Assembly (NCBI GenBank): GCA_045592445.1
Contig: JAZNUV010000011.1
Span: 1 to 24,498 of the forward strand
Direction of reading: 5' to 3'
DNA: 24,498 nt
Source: JAQXGO01 sp045592445
GTDB taxonomy: Bacteria; Bacillota; Clostridia; UMGS1883; UMGS1540
Positions 14,474-22,857 of this stretch are shown here, piece after piece (position 1 is the first letter of the stretch; every line of letters starts with the position of its first letter). The position numbers and the translations under genes are program-made. The notes under the pieces are model-generated. The model was not told the origin of the DNA. It saw nothing but the letters and a program-made list of their open reading frames with translations, and did not search any database.

Positions 14474-15142
14474 TTATTTTTTTGACGCCTCTATCATAGC
14501 ATATAGCTTTTCAATCGCATCGGCAAGACCGCCTACCGCGTCCATAAGCCCGCATGCGACGGCATCCTCTCCCAAAAGAACAGTTCCTACATCATTTGTA
14601 AGCTCACCCGTGGTTAAAATCATACGCGACAGTTCTTCGGGCAGAATGCGGGAATGCTTTGTAACAAAGCGATTCACTCTGTCTTGCATTCTTGTTAAAT
14701 ATGAAAACGTCTGCGGCGCACCAATTACAGTGCCGTTATATCGAATGGGATGAAGCGTCATGGTTGCAGTCGGGGCGATTAAGGCGTAATTTGCCGCTAC
14801 TGCGAGTGGTACGCCAATGCTGTGCCCGCCGCCCAAAACCAAAGATACCGTCGGCTTTTTCATGCCTGCAATCATCTCGGCGATGGCAAGCCCCGCTTCC
14901 ACATCACCGCCCATCGTATTTAAAATGATGAGAAGGCCATCCGTTCCTTCGTCCTCCTCCAACGCTGCAAGTTGCGGCAGTATATGCTCATATTTTGTCG
15001 TTTTATTCTGCGGCGGCAGCAGCATGTGTCCTTCAATCTGTCCGATTATGGTAAGACAATGGATGTTGCCGCGCGCGCTTTGAATCTCTGCCATTGCCAT
15101 CTCACGCACATCACCTCTTGCCGCATCTTGGCTTTCTTCCAT
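14474..15142 (-). CDS. tepA: ClpP-like serine protease, TepA family
   Basis: A cytoplasmic ClpP-fold protein of 222 residues. It closely follows TepA of bacilli (translocation-enhancing protein): G-Q-I-E-G-H, then L-P-P-Q-N-K-T-T-K-Y-E-H, then I-L-N-T-M-G-G-D-V-E-A-G-L-A-I-A-E-M. The putative nucleophile is S108 in G-G-G-H-S-I-G-V-P and the base H131 in T-L-H-P-I-R, both in ClpP positions. The first 25 residues are acidic and poorly conserved. The ATG at 15142 has GGGGAGG about 10 nt upstream. It is 50 bp after the DUF378 gene, in the same direction. Substrates are not known; B. subtilis work linked it to secretion and to small acid-soluble protein breakdown at germination, as I recall. Confidence 0.88.
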   Translation of the reverse strand: MEESQDAARGDVREMAMAEIQSARGNIHCLTIIGQIEGHMLLPPQNKTTKYEHILPQLAALEEDEGTDGLLIILNTMGGDVEAGLAIAEMIAGMKKPTVSLVLGGGHSIGVPLAVAANYALIAPTATMTLHPIRYNGTVIGAPQTFSYLTRMQDRVNRFVTKHSRILPEELSRMILTTGELTNDVGTVLLGEDAVACGLMDAVGGLADAIEKLYAMIEASKK

Positions 15143-15170
15143 GATTATGCCGCCTCCCCTCTTATGTAGA

Positions 15171-15185
15171 GCGGCTAAAAGCCGC
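15171..15185. repeat. Short GC-rich hairpin between DUF378 gene and tepA
   Basis: GCGGCT (15171-15176) pairs with AGCCGC (15180-15185) around an AAA loop, 8 bp past the DUF378 stop. No T-run follows in either direction, so it is a weak attenuator at best. Confidence 0.4.
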
Positions 15186-15192
15186 CGTTTCC

Positions 15193-15399
15193 TTAGTCCG
15201 TATGCTTTGCGGGAAGCTTTTCTTTAAAAAGAATGGTAATGCTCCAAAGTCCTGCAAGGCCCACAATGGAAAAAACAATTCGGCTTAACGTGGATGCCTG
15301 GCCGCCCAAAAGTGTGCCCAGTATGTCCACACCAAACAAGCCGATTGCGCCCCAGTTTAAGGCGCCTAAAATAACAAGTACCAGTGCTGTGTTATCCAA
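15193..15399 (-). CDS. DUF378 small membrane protein (YuzA-like)
   Basis: A 68-residue membrane protein with two hydrophobic helices. It contains the DUF378 signature L-V-I-L-G-A-L-N-W-G-A-I-G-L-F-G-V-D near the N-terminus and S-R-I-V-F-S-I-V-G-L-A-G-L-W-S-I further on. I chose TTG at 15399, which gives M-D-N-T-A-L-V as in other members and has AAAGGAG 9 nt upstream; an ATG 18 codons further up has no binding site. The family has no known function. It lies upstream of tepA in the same direction and may be co-transcribed. Confidence 0.85.
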   Translation of the reverse strand: MDNTALVLVILGALNWGAIGLFGVDILGTLLGGQASTLSRIVFSIVGLAGLWSITILFKEKLPAKHTD

Positions 15400-15515
15400 C
15401 GAATTCAACTCCTTTAAAGTTTGGTAAATTCCTTTTACAGTTTGTGCATGCATACAAAAAATACACGAGGTAAAAACTGGAAATTATAAATTTTCCAAGA
15501 AATATAAAAAAAAAC

Positions 15516-15544
15516 TTGATTTTGAAAAAAAAGTATGATATACT
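15516..15544 (+). promoter_or_regulatory. rpsT promoter (TTGATT-17-TATACT)
   Basis: TTGATT (15516-15521) and TATACT (15539-15544) are 17 nt apart, with an A-rich stretch upstream that could act as an UP element. The start point would be near 15551, 25 nt before the rpsT ATG. Confidence 0.75.
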
Positions 15545-15575
15545 ACAAGTTGTCACAAAATTGGGAGGTGAGAAA

Positions 15576-15842
15576 ATGCCTAATATTAAATCTGCAAAAA
15601 AGAGAGTTCGCGTTATTGAGAAAAAAACGCTCCGTAACCAAATGATTAAGTCCGCACTGAAAACTGCTTTGAAGCGTTTTGATGCAGCAGTTGCAAACGA
15701 AGATACAGAAGCAGCTACCGTTGCATTCCGTTTTGCTGTGAAAAAGCTTGATCAGGCCGTTGCAAAAGGCGTTCTGCATAAAAACACAGTCGCGCGTAAA
15801 AAAGCACAGCTTTCTGTTAAGATGAACGCACTCACAGCGTAA
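15576..15842 (+). CDS. rpsT: 30S ribosomal protein S20
   Basis: 88 residues, the standard length for S20, which binds 16S rRNA early in 30S assembly. The N-terminus M-P-N-I-K-S-A-K-K-R-V-R and the middle L-R-N-Q-M-I-K-S-A-L-K-T, with many K and R residues, and the end L-H-K-N-T-V-A-R-K-K-A-Q-L are diagnostic. The ATG at 15576 is preceded by GGGAGGTG 5 nt away. It is monocistronic under its own promoter, as in many Firmicutes. Confidence 0.97.
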   Translation: MPNIKSAKKRVRVIEKKTLRNQMIKSALKTALKRFDAAVANEDTEAATVAFRFAVKKLDQAVAKGVLHKNTVARKKAQLSVKMNALTA

Positions 15843-15863
15843 ATTTCTAATTTATGCATAAGC

Positions 15864-15895
15864 AATCAGCCATAGCCGTAGGCTTATGGTTGATT
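15864..15895 (+). terminator. Possible rpsT terminator hairpin
   Basis: AATCAGCCATAG pairs with TTATGGTTGATT (12 positions including G-T pairs) around a GC-rich loop, 22 bp after the rpsT stop. Only a short T-rich stretch (TTGTTG) follows, so some read-through into the reductase gene is likely. Confidence 0.45.
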
Positions 15896-15933
15896 TGTTG
15901 TATACGGATTTATTTGTAAAAAGAGGGAACAGT

Positions 15934-16632
15934 ATGAAAACAGCAGTTGTAACGGGTGGTGCGGGCGGTATCGGAACGGCCGTTTCAAAACGCCTTTCCG
16001 AGGACGGTTACCATGTAATTTTAGGGTATCACACCGCGCGCGAAAAAGCAGAAGCCTTGGCTTATGAAATCGGCGGGCGTGCACTTTTTGTGGACGTGCG
16101 CAACGCCGACTCTGTCACCGCATTTGCCGACGCGGCGGGGCATGCCGCCCTGCTTGTCAATAACGCAGGCATTGCCGCCTCTCGCCTTTTCACTGATATT
16201 ACACCCGCGGAGTGGGACGATATGTTTGCAGTCCACGTCCGCGGCGCTTATTTACTCTGCCGCGCCTTTCTGCCGCATATGATTCACGAAAAAAGCGGCA
16301 GTATTATCAACATTTCCTCGATATGGGGGATGGTGGGCGCCTCGTGCGAAGTGCATTATTCTGCCGCCAAGGCCGCACTGATTGGCTTTACAAAGGCTTT
16401 GGCTAAGGAAGTTGGGCCCTCGGGCATCACGGTAAACTGTATTGCACCCGGCGTAATTGAAACCAATATGCTTAAAGATTATTCCGAAGATGAAAAAAAG
16501 GCGCTTATAGAGGAGACCCCTCTTATGCGCCTCGGAACACCGTCAGATGTGGCGGAAGCCGTTTCTTACGCCGCTCACGCCTCGTTTTTAACCGGCCAGG
16601 TTATCAGCCCCGCCGGCGGGTTTGTTATTTGA
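15934..16632 (+). CDS. Short-chain dehydrogenase/reductase, FabG-like
   Basis: A 232-residue NAD(P)-dependent reductase of the SDR family. It has the cofactor motif T-G-G-A-G-G-I-G (7-14), N-N-A-G (76-79), and the catalytic triad S129, Y142 and K146 with the Y-S-A-A-K spacing of FabG (S138, Y151, K155 in E. coli). The C-terminal F-L-T-G-Q-V-I-S-P-A-G-G-F also fits 3-oxoacyl-ACP reductases. The ATG at 15934 has AGAGGG 6 nt upstream. No other fatty-acid genes are nearby, so it may be a paralogue with another substrate. The last 45 bp overlap the end of the opposite AI-2E gene. Confidence 0.85.
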   Translation: MKTAVVTGGAGGIGTAVSKRLSEDGYHVILGYHTAREKAEALAYEIGGRALFVDVRNADSVTAFADAAGHAALLVNNAGIAASRLFTDITPAEWDDMFAVHVRGAYLLCRAFLPHMIHEKSGSIINISSIWGMVGASCEVHYSAAKAALIGFTKALAKEVGPSGITVNCIAPGVIETNMLKDYSEDEKKALIEETPLMRLGTPSDVAEAVSYAAHASFLTGQVISPAGGFVI

Positions 16633-17700
16633 TGCAGGATTCATAACGGCCATGCGTACTGCCGCAACAATCGGCACACCCAAAAGCATGCCTGCCACAC
16701 CCCAGATACCGCCGAAGAAAATTACGGCAAAAATTACCCAAAACGGACTGATGCCGACGGAATTTCCCACAATTTTCGGCTGAATCAAATTGCTGTCAAC
16801 CTGCCCGAGTACAATTTGAAACGCAAGTATCCAAAGCGCATTGATAGGGCCCATTGCCACGAGTGTGACAAGTGCTACCAAAAGTGCCGCCACAATCGGC
16901 CCAAAGAACGGTATCATGTTCCCGATTGCAACCACAAGCCCTAAAAGCCATGCATATGGCGCGCCAAATATCATATAAAAGATAACGGAAATGGCGCCGA
17001 CCAAAAGTGCATCCATGGCAAGCCCCGTAAAATATGAATAAAACATGTCAAAGAGCCGCCGCAGGTAGCTATCAATTTTTTCAATACGCCCGCCGCGGAA
17101 GAATAAACGCATAATCTTATGGTACAGTGCCTTCAAAGACACTTTTTCTACAATAATATAAATGGAAATGATAAGCCCTGTAAAGAAGGAAACTAAGGAG
17201 CCGGCAACATCGCCCACTATATTCCCTGCCTTTAACAGCATTTCCGTTTCCAAAAGTTCCGACAAAAAGCGGTTTGCTTTATCAAGCCATTCATGCTTTT
17301 GCGGAATGTTGACTGCCTCAAAAATGTTGGCGGCACTTTTTGCAATATTGTCCCAGTTTGCAATAATATCTGCAATATTTTTATAAATCGCATCAATTAA
17401 AAAGCCGACAACAAAGACAATGCTCGCCAAAAACAAAATATATACGGTTATAATAGAAAATGTGCCCGCGTTCTTTTTTATAAACCGAGAGTTGGAACGC
17501 CCAAAAAACGTTTCCAGTTTCCGAACCGGTTTATGCAGAAAAAACACCAAAATCCCGCCTATAATAAATGGCGTGATGACACCGACAAGCTTCCATGCAT
17601 ACTGCAAAAGCGTCGGAAAATTATCAATAATTTTATAGCCGATTACAAACAGAAAGCTAAAGAAGAGTGCTTTCCACCAGCTCTTTTCAATGCGTTGCAT
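16588..17700 (-). CDS. AI-2E family transporter (PerM/YtvI-like permease)
   Basis: A 370-residue polytopic membrane protein. Paired N-terminal helices (about 10-52), a helix near 80-100, a soluble central segment (about 100-170) and a C-terminal bundle carry the family pattern: I-G-N-M-I-P-F-F-G-P-I near 280, then G-Q-V-D-S-N-L-I-Q-P-K-I-V-G and L-L-G-V-P near the end. Members export autoinducer-2 or act as Na+/H+ antiporters; the substrate here is unknown. The ATG at 17700 has AAAGGAGG 9 nt upstream. A good promoter is seen. Its last 15 residues, N/G/A-rich, are encoded antisense to the conserved end of the reductase gene. Confidence 0.88.
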   Translation of the reverse strand: MQRIEKSWWKALFFSFLFVIGYKIIDNFPTLLQYAWKLVGVITPFIIGGILVFFLHKPVRKLETFFGRSNSRFIKKNAGTFSIITVYILFLASIVFVVGFLIDAIYKNIADIIANWDNIAKSAANIFEAVNIPQKHEWLDKANRFLSELLETEMLLKAGNIVGDVAGSLVSFFTGLIISIYIIVEKVSLKALYHKIMRLFFRGGRIEKIDSYLRRLFDMFYSYFTGLAMDALLVGAISVIFYMIFGAPYAWLLGLVVAIGNMIPFFGPIVAALLVALVTLVAMGPINALWILAFQIVLGQVDSNLIQPKIVGNSVGISPFWVIFAVIFFGGIWGVAGMLLGVPIVAAVRMAVMNPASNNKPAGGADNLAG

Positions 17701-17725
17701 ATTTGCTGCCTCCTTTTGAAATATT

Positions 17726-17754
17726 ATCATATCACAGATTGTGCAGCACGTCAA
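17726..17754 (-). promoter_or_regulatory. AI-2E transporter promoter (TTGACG-17-TATGAT)
   Basis: On the minus strand TTGACG (17749-17754) and TATGAT (17726-17731) are separated by 17 nt. The start point would be near 17719, about 20 nt before the ATG. Confidence 0.7.
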
Positions 17755-17802
17755 GAGGCAAGTCCCGTTTTTTCCATTTTTTTACATAGAAGGAGTATGC
17801 CC

Positions 17803-18927
17803 ATGCTGATTCAAAACGTACAAATTCTGACCTGTGCCGACCGTGAAATTTCGTGCGGTTTTATCCGCATCGAAGATGGCCGAATTGCTGCGGTTGGCGA
17901 CATGGCTTCCTGCCCTGCCTCTGCCGATGCGATAGACGGACAGGGCCTTGTTGCTTGCCCCGGGTTTATTGATGCGCATAGTCACGTCGGTCTTTTAGAG
18001 GAAGGCATCTCGGAAGATGGAGCCAATGAAGTCGGCGAGCCGATTTCCCCGCAGCTTCGCGCCGTTGACGGCATCAATCCTGCCGACAGCGCCTTTGCCT
18101 CTGCATGCCGTGCGGGGATTACAACGCTTGTTATCGGTCCCGGCAGCGCCAATCCGATTGGCGGCACCTTCTGTGCTGTCAAAACCTACGGCAACACAAT
18201 GGACGATATGCTTTTAAAAGATGGCGTTGCTATGAAATTTGCATTTGGCGAAAACCCGATAAATACAGGGAAATCAGGAGGTCGTGCGCCGAAAACGCGT
18301 ATGGCAACCGCTGCGATGATTCGCGCTGCGCTCTCCAGTGCCAGGCAGTATGACGAGGCGCTTTCCCGCGGGGAGGATGTTCCTTTTGATTTTAAAGCCG
18401 AGGCACTGCGCCCCGTATTGCAGGGCAAGATGCTTGTAAAATGTCATGTGCATCGGATGGATGATATAATAACGGCCATGCGTATTGCAAAAGAATTTAA
18501 TCTTCGTATTTCGCTGGAACACGCAACGGAAGGGCATCTTTACCCCGAAAAGCTTTCGGGCCTTCCCGTTTCGGTCGGCCCTGTGATTAGTGATAAAGGA
18601 AAGCCCGAACTGATTCATCATCGCATAGAAAATGCGGGTATTTTGTCGGCGCACGGTGCGTCCGTTGCCATTGTGGCAGACCATTATGAAAACCCCGAAG
18701 CGCTTTTGCCTCTGTACGCCGCGCTTTCCGTTCGTGCGGGAATGGATCGGCACGAGGCACTTTGCGCCATCACAAAAAATGCCGCAAAAAATTGCGACAT
18801 TTTAGATATGGTCGGCACAATTGAGGTTGGCAAGCTTGCCAACATCTGTCTTTTTGACCGTTTTCCTTTGGATTTTAACGCGAAGCTTTGCCGCCTTTTC
18901 GCAGAAGGGCAAGAAATCGCTTTGTAA
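17803..18927 (+). CDS. Amidohydrolase family protein
   Basis: A 374-residue cytoplasmic metal-dependent hydrolase of the amidohydrolase superfamily, imidazolonepropionase-like group. The N-terminal small beta domain (M-L-I-Q-N-V-Q-I-L-T) is followed by P-G-F-I-D-A-H59-S-H61, the first metal-binding pair. Further histidines in K-C-H215-V-H217 and S-L-E-H240-A-T-E-G-H fit the barrel positions, and the C-terminal K-L-A-N-I-C-L-F-D is typical of the group. The substrate cannot be deduced. I chose ATG 17803 because AGAAGGAG is 7 nt upstream; the ATG at 17797 is too close to that site. No promoter was recognised in the 100-bp divergent gap. It converges with uvrB, 28 bp apart. Confidence 0.85.
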   Translation: MLIQNVQILTCADREISCGFIRIEDGRIAAVGDMASCPASADAIDGQGLVACPGFIDAHSHVGLLEEGISEDGANEVGEPISPQLRAVDGINPADSAFASACRAGITTLVIGPGSANPIGGTFCAVKTYGNTMDDMLLKDGVAMKFAFGENPINTGKSGGRAPKTRMATAAMIRAALSSARQYDEALSRGEDVPFDFKAEALRPVLQGKMLVKCHVHRMDDIITAMRIAKEFNLRISLEHATEGHLYPEKLSGLPVSVGPVISDKGKPELIHHRIENAGILSAHGASVAIVADHYENPEALLPLYAALSVRAGMDRHEALCAITKNAAKNCDILDMVGTIEVGKLANICLFDRFPLDFNAKLCRLFAEGQEIAL

Positions 18928-18955
18928 ATGCGTGGCGGCCCAATTTCTGCGTTTT

Positions 18956-20899
18956 TTATAGTTGGCCTGATTCCATGCGTTTTAGCTTGTCCCGAATCTT
19001 TGCAGCGTCCTCAAATCGCAATTCCTCCGCGGCGCGCAGCATTTCCTCTTTTAGTCGTGCAATCAATTCAGCACTTGTCTCTTTGGAGGCAGGTGCTTCT
19101 TTTTCAGGCACAGTTGCTTCAATAACGGCATGTACCGCCTTCTTTATGGTTGTCGGCACAATGCCGTTCTCTTTATTGTACGCGTTTTGCACTTCTCTGC
19201 GGCGATTTGTTTCATCAATGGCGCGTTTCATCGAACCTGTCACCGTGTCCGCATACATAATTACCTTGCCCTCCGCATTACGGGCGGCACGGCCTATTGT
19301 CTGAATGAGCGAGGTTTCGCTCCGCAAAAAACCTTCTTTGTCCGCATCCAAAATCGCAACGAGGGAAACTTCCGGCAAGTCAAGCCCTTCGCGCAGGAGG
19401 TTTATCCCCACCAAAACATCAAACACGCCCATGCGCAAATCCCGTATAATTTCCATGCGTTCGATAGTTTCTACGCCGTGGTGCATATATTTGACCGAAA
19501 CGCCCATCTCGCGCAGATAATCCGTCAAATCCTCCGCCATTTTCTTTGTCAGCGTCGTGACTAAAACGCGCTCTTTTTTATCCGTTCGCTTATAGATTTC
19601 ACCCAAAAGGTCGTCAATCTGTCCCAAAACAGGGCGCACCATAACCTCGGGGTCTAAAAGCCCTGTCGGGCGAATTAACTGCTCGACCACCGCTTCTGCG
19701 TGTTCCTTCTCATAGTCGGCAGGTGTTGCGCTTACAAAGACCGTTTGCCCCATTCTCTTTTCAAACTCCGAAAAGGTTAAAGGTCGGTTATCAAACGCAG
19801 ACGGCAAACGAAATCCGTACTCGACAAGTGTTTCCTTTCTAGCGCGGTCTCCCCGATACATCGCCCGCACCTGCGGAATCGTCACGTGGCTTTCATCCAC
19901 CACCAAAAGATAGTCTTCGGGGAAATAATCCAACAGCGTATACGGCGCACTCCCAGGCTCGCGCCCGCTTATATAGCGCGAATAATTTTCAATTCCCTGG
20001 CAAAAGCCGATTTCCTGCATCATTTCTATATCATAATTGGTGCGCTCCGCAATTCTCTGTGCCTCCAAAAGCTTATCATGCGCGCGAAAATAGGCAACAC
20101 GCTCGTCCGCTTCAATCCGAATCTGACGAATCGCCTCTTTTAATCGTTCCTGCGTTGTTACATAGTGCGACGCGGGATAAATGGCCGCATGGCTTCGCTT
20201 CCCAAGCACCTCACCCGTCAAAACATCAATTTCCGTAATGCGGTCTATTTCATCCCCGAAAAACTCTACACGAAGTGCCTTGTCGCCCGACGCGGCAGGG
20301 AAAATCTCCAAAACGTCACCACGCACGCGGAATTTTCCGCGCGTAAAATTCACATCGTTTCTTGTATACTGAATGTCCACAAGCTTTCTGATTACATCAT
20401 CTCTGTCCCGCCGCATACCCGGCCTTAGGGATAGGATGAGTTTTGCGTAATCTACGGGGTCACCGAGACCGTAGATGCAGCTTACGCTGGAAACAATGAT
20501 AACGTCCCGCCGTTCAAAAAGTGCCGCCGTGGCACTATGGCGCAGTTTATCAATTTCATCGTTGATCTGCGCGTCCTTTTCGATGTAGGTATCCGTCTGC
20601 GGAATGTACGCCTCGGGCTGATAATAGTCGTAGTAGGACACAAAATATTCTACCGCGCTGTTTGGAAAATACTCTTTAAATTCACTGCAAAGCTGCGCCG
20701 CGAGCGTTTTATTGTGTGCGAGAACAAGTGTCGGTTTTTGCACACGTGCGATGGTGTTGGCAATCGTGTATGTTTTGCCCGAGCCTGTAACGCCCAAAAG
20801 AGTCTGCGCACTGTGCCCCGCCTTGATACCGCGTGATAAAGCGTCGATGGCGCGTGGCTGGTCCCCGCAAGGCTTATATTCCGAAACCACCTCGAACAA
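18956..20899 (-). CDS. uvrB: UvrABC excinuclease subunit B
   Basis: The damage-verification subunit of nucleotide excision repair, which works with UvrA and UvrC in the cytoplasm. At 647 residues it is near the usual 660. Visible are Walker A G-V-T-G-S-G-K-T (36-43), the damage-wedging beta hairpin Y-Y-D-Y-Y-Q-P-E-A-Y-I-P (89-100), the D-E-S-H box (335-338), helicase motifs including Q-T-I-G-R-A-A-R-N, and the C-terminal UVR domain (about 613-647), which binds UvrC. The start is TTG at 20899, with AAGGAG 9 nt upstream; that site lies inside the end of the preceding gene. It is 6 bp after the LtaS-like gene, so co-transcription is expected. uvrA and uvrC are not in the window. Confidence 0.97.
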   Translation of the reverse strand: MFEVVSEYKPCGDQPRAIDALSRGIKAGHSAQTLLGVTGSGKTYTIANTIARVQKPTLVLAHNKTLAAQLCSEFKEYFPNSAVEYFVSYYDYYQPEAYIPQTDTYIEKDAQINDEIDKLRHSATAALFERRDVIIVSSVSCIYGLGDPVDYAKLILSLRPGMRRDRDDVIRKLVDIQYTRNDVNFTRGKFRVRGDVLEIFPAASGDKALRVEFFGDEIDRITEIDVLTGEVLGKRSHAAIYPASHYVTTQERLKEAIRQIRIEADERVAYFRAHDKLLEAQRIAERTNYDIEMMQEIGFCQGIENYSRYISGREPGSAPYTLLDYFPEDYLLVVDESHVTIPQVRAMYRGDRARKETLVEYGFRLPSAFDNRPLTFSEFEKRMGQTVFVSATPADYEKEHAEAVVEQLIRPTGLLDPEVMVRPVLGQIDDLLGEIYKRTDKKERVLVTTLTKKMAEDLTDYLREMGVSVKYMHHGVETIERMEIIRDLRMGVFDVLVGINLLREGLDLPEVSLVAILDADKEGFLRSETSLIQTIGRAARNAEGKVIMYADTVTGSMKRAIDETNRRREVQNAYNKENGIVPTTIKKAVHAVIEATVPEKEAPASKETSAELIARLKEEMLRAAEELRFEDAAKIRDKLKRMESGQL

Positions 20900-20905
20900 A
20901 GCGTA

Positions 20906-22759
20906 TCACTCCTTCTCCCCTTTTTTGAAATAATCTGTTCGCAAAACTGCCTCGTTCACCTTCTCACGCACATAAAAGCGATTATTCATCTCCTCGATAT
21001 ACGCCGAAAGTGCACTTCCGTAGGTGCCCGTGTGCTCGTCTGCAAAATAGTAGGTTTCGCCGTCATACCAGGAGCCGTTACTGAAGTATACATACCCCGC
21101 GTATGTGCTGTCAAACGCATCCTCGCCGATATAATACGGCGTTTTGGTCAACCTGAAAAGATTGACCACCGTTGGCAAGATATCTAAGGAATTGGTGACC
21201 TTTTTTACCTTCTCGCCCGTCATACCGTCGCAGTAAATAAAAAACGGCGTTTTCTCCAGCATATCTGCATTCGATGCTTTCGAGAGAGCATACATTTTTT
21301 CCCAGTTTGACAAGCCATATGCAAAATGGTCCGCAAAGCCGATAATGACCGTATTTTCTGCCAAACCGTCCCGCCTTAAATTTTCTAATAATATGCGCAA
21401 AAATTCATCAGTATCATGCGCCAGTATTTTCGCATTGTTAATTTCCGTATCCATATACGGATTTACATATTCCGGATACATCTCCTTTATCTTTTGCAGC
21501 TTTGCGTCCGTATATGCATAAGGCAAGTGCGCGGAATAGGTGATGACAAAATTGAAAAAGGGCGCGTCTGCCACCATTTCGCGATAGATTGCATCACTTT
21601 GTGCGACGAGGCTGTCACACTGTGCGCTTGCCATCGGCATATAATCACCAAAGGATACGTATTTTTCATACCCGAATGCTTTGTGCATCTCGCCGCGATT
21701 ATAAAATTCAGGTTTGTTAAAGTGGAAGGATTTCGCGGTATAGCCCTTTTCACTAAAAAGATTTGCCATGGCGTAGGTATATGTATTTTCAGAAAGTGCC
21801 GCCGCAGGCGCGCCCGCCGTCAGTGCGTGATACCCCGTGTTGGCAATAAACTCGGTATTGAAGGTATACCCCGTCCCATATGTGCAGGAGAAGTGATTTT
21901 CAAAATTGATGCCGTTTTTCTGCATGTAGGAAATCGTCGGCGTATACGTTTCGTCTATCATCCAGTCATCCAAACTCTCCAGCATGACCATAATGACATT
22001 CTTTCCTTCAAAAAACCCTGTTTTCTCGTTATCTCCGCCGACCGTGTTTTCCGCAAAATACTGTTTGGCAATATTCACACTCTCCGAATCAAACTCCACC
22101 TCGGGGAAGATTATGCGAAAAATGTTGCGGAATGCATATTGATACGCCCCCGCCACACGCATGGACCGATTTGTGTCCGTAAAGGCAAAGTACGCCTCTT
22201 TGTCGGCGTTACCTGCAAATAGAACGGAATCCTGCCCCTCTTCTACTTGTCCTCCGCTCATCATGGATGTGTGCAGGGTAATCAGGCAAATAAGCGGCAC
22301 CATCAGAAAAAGGCCTGATATTTTGTAAGGTTCGGGGCGCCAGGTACGGCACGCAAGCACAATCAGTGCAACATCTGCCAAAATTAACAAGATGAGTTTC
22401 CAGTCCACATATTGTAAAACGTATCCCGTATAATCAAGCGCCTGCCCCGTCATCCCCGCATTGTCAAGCCAGTAAAAACGGCCGAAAATCCGATAATATA
22501 CATAGCTGGATACAAAGAAGGCAAAAAACAAAATTGCCATGCCGAGATAGATGCCTCTCCCCCATGCGCGCGACATAAAGCCTGTCGTGGCGAGGGTAAG
22601 GAGTGCAATCCAAAACGCTGTAAATAACGTCGGCGTCCAGGACACAGGCCAAAGTGTGCCGCATAATGCACGGAGTACGAGATCCGGCAGAATCAGCGAC
22701 AAAATCATACAATATAAAAAACAGTTTCTCTTGATCGATTCTCTGATTTTACGAATCAT
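20906..22759 (-). CDS. LTA synthase family sulfatase-fold enzyme
   Basis: 617 residues. Five membrane helices cover about the first 165 residues, followed by an extracellular sulfatase-fold domain (about 250-560), as in LtaS and related phosphoglycerol transferases. The Mn2+ and catalytic positions match S. aureus LtaS: E261 (V-M-L-E-S-L), nucleophile T299 (G-Y-T-F-N-T-E-F), H411 (Y-S-A-H-L-P-Y) and D477-H478 (F-A-D-H-F), aligned with E255, T300, H416 and D475-H476. It would polymerise glycerol phosphate from phosphatidylglycerol or modify another surface polymer. The ATG at 22759 has AGAGAGG 7 nt upstream. No promoter was found in the 98 bp before it; a small TGACC-TTC-GGTCA dyad lies there (22809-22825 region). 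uvrB follows directly. Confidence 0.88.
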   Translation of the reverse strand: MIRKIRESIKRNCFLYCMILSLILPDLVLRALCGTLWPVSWTPTLFTAFWIALLTLATTGFMSRAWGRGIYLGMAILFFAFFVSSYVYYRIFGRFYWLDNAGMTGQALDYTGYVLQYVDWKLILLILADVALIVLACRTWRPEPYKISGLFLMVPLICLITLHTSMMSGGQVEEGQDSVLFAGNADKEAYFAFTDTNRSMRVAGAYQYAFRNIFRIIFPEVEFDSESVNIAKQYFAENTVGGDNEKTGFFEGKNVIMVMLESLDDWMIDETYTPTISYMQKNGINFENHFSCTYGTGYTFNTEFIANTGYHALTAGAPAAALSENTYTYAMANLFSEKGYTAKSFHFNKPEFYNRGEMHKAFGYEKYVSFGDYMPMASAQCDSLVAQSDAIYREMVADAPFFNFVITYSAHLPYAYTDAKLQKIKEMYPEYVNPYMDTEINNAKILAHDTDEFLRILLENLRRDGLAENTVIIGFADHFAYGLSNWEKMYALSKASNADMLEKTPFFIYCDGMTGEKVKKVTNSLDILPTVVNLFRLTKTPYYIGEDAFDSTYAGYVYFSNGSWYDGETYYFADEHTGTYGSALSAYIEEMNNRFYVREKVNEAVLRTDYFKKGEKE

Positions 22760-22857
22760 TTTTATTCCTCTCTTTTTTCCATTGAAATTGTTAAATTCAA
22801 TCCGCTTTAAGCTGACCGAAGGTCAATTTATCTATGAATTCATTTTTCTTCATATTT

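Noticed and set aside
21416..22222. A 268-codon plus-strand frame antisense to the LtaS-like gene
   Set aside because: The minus strand encodes the complete catalytic motifs of the sulfatase-fold domain; the plus frame has no family resemblance and no binding site.
22805..22826. TGACC-TTC-GGTCA dyad as terminator or promoter before the LtaS-like gene
   Set aside because: The stem is only 5 bp without a T-run, and TTGACC has no -10 box at a proper distance.
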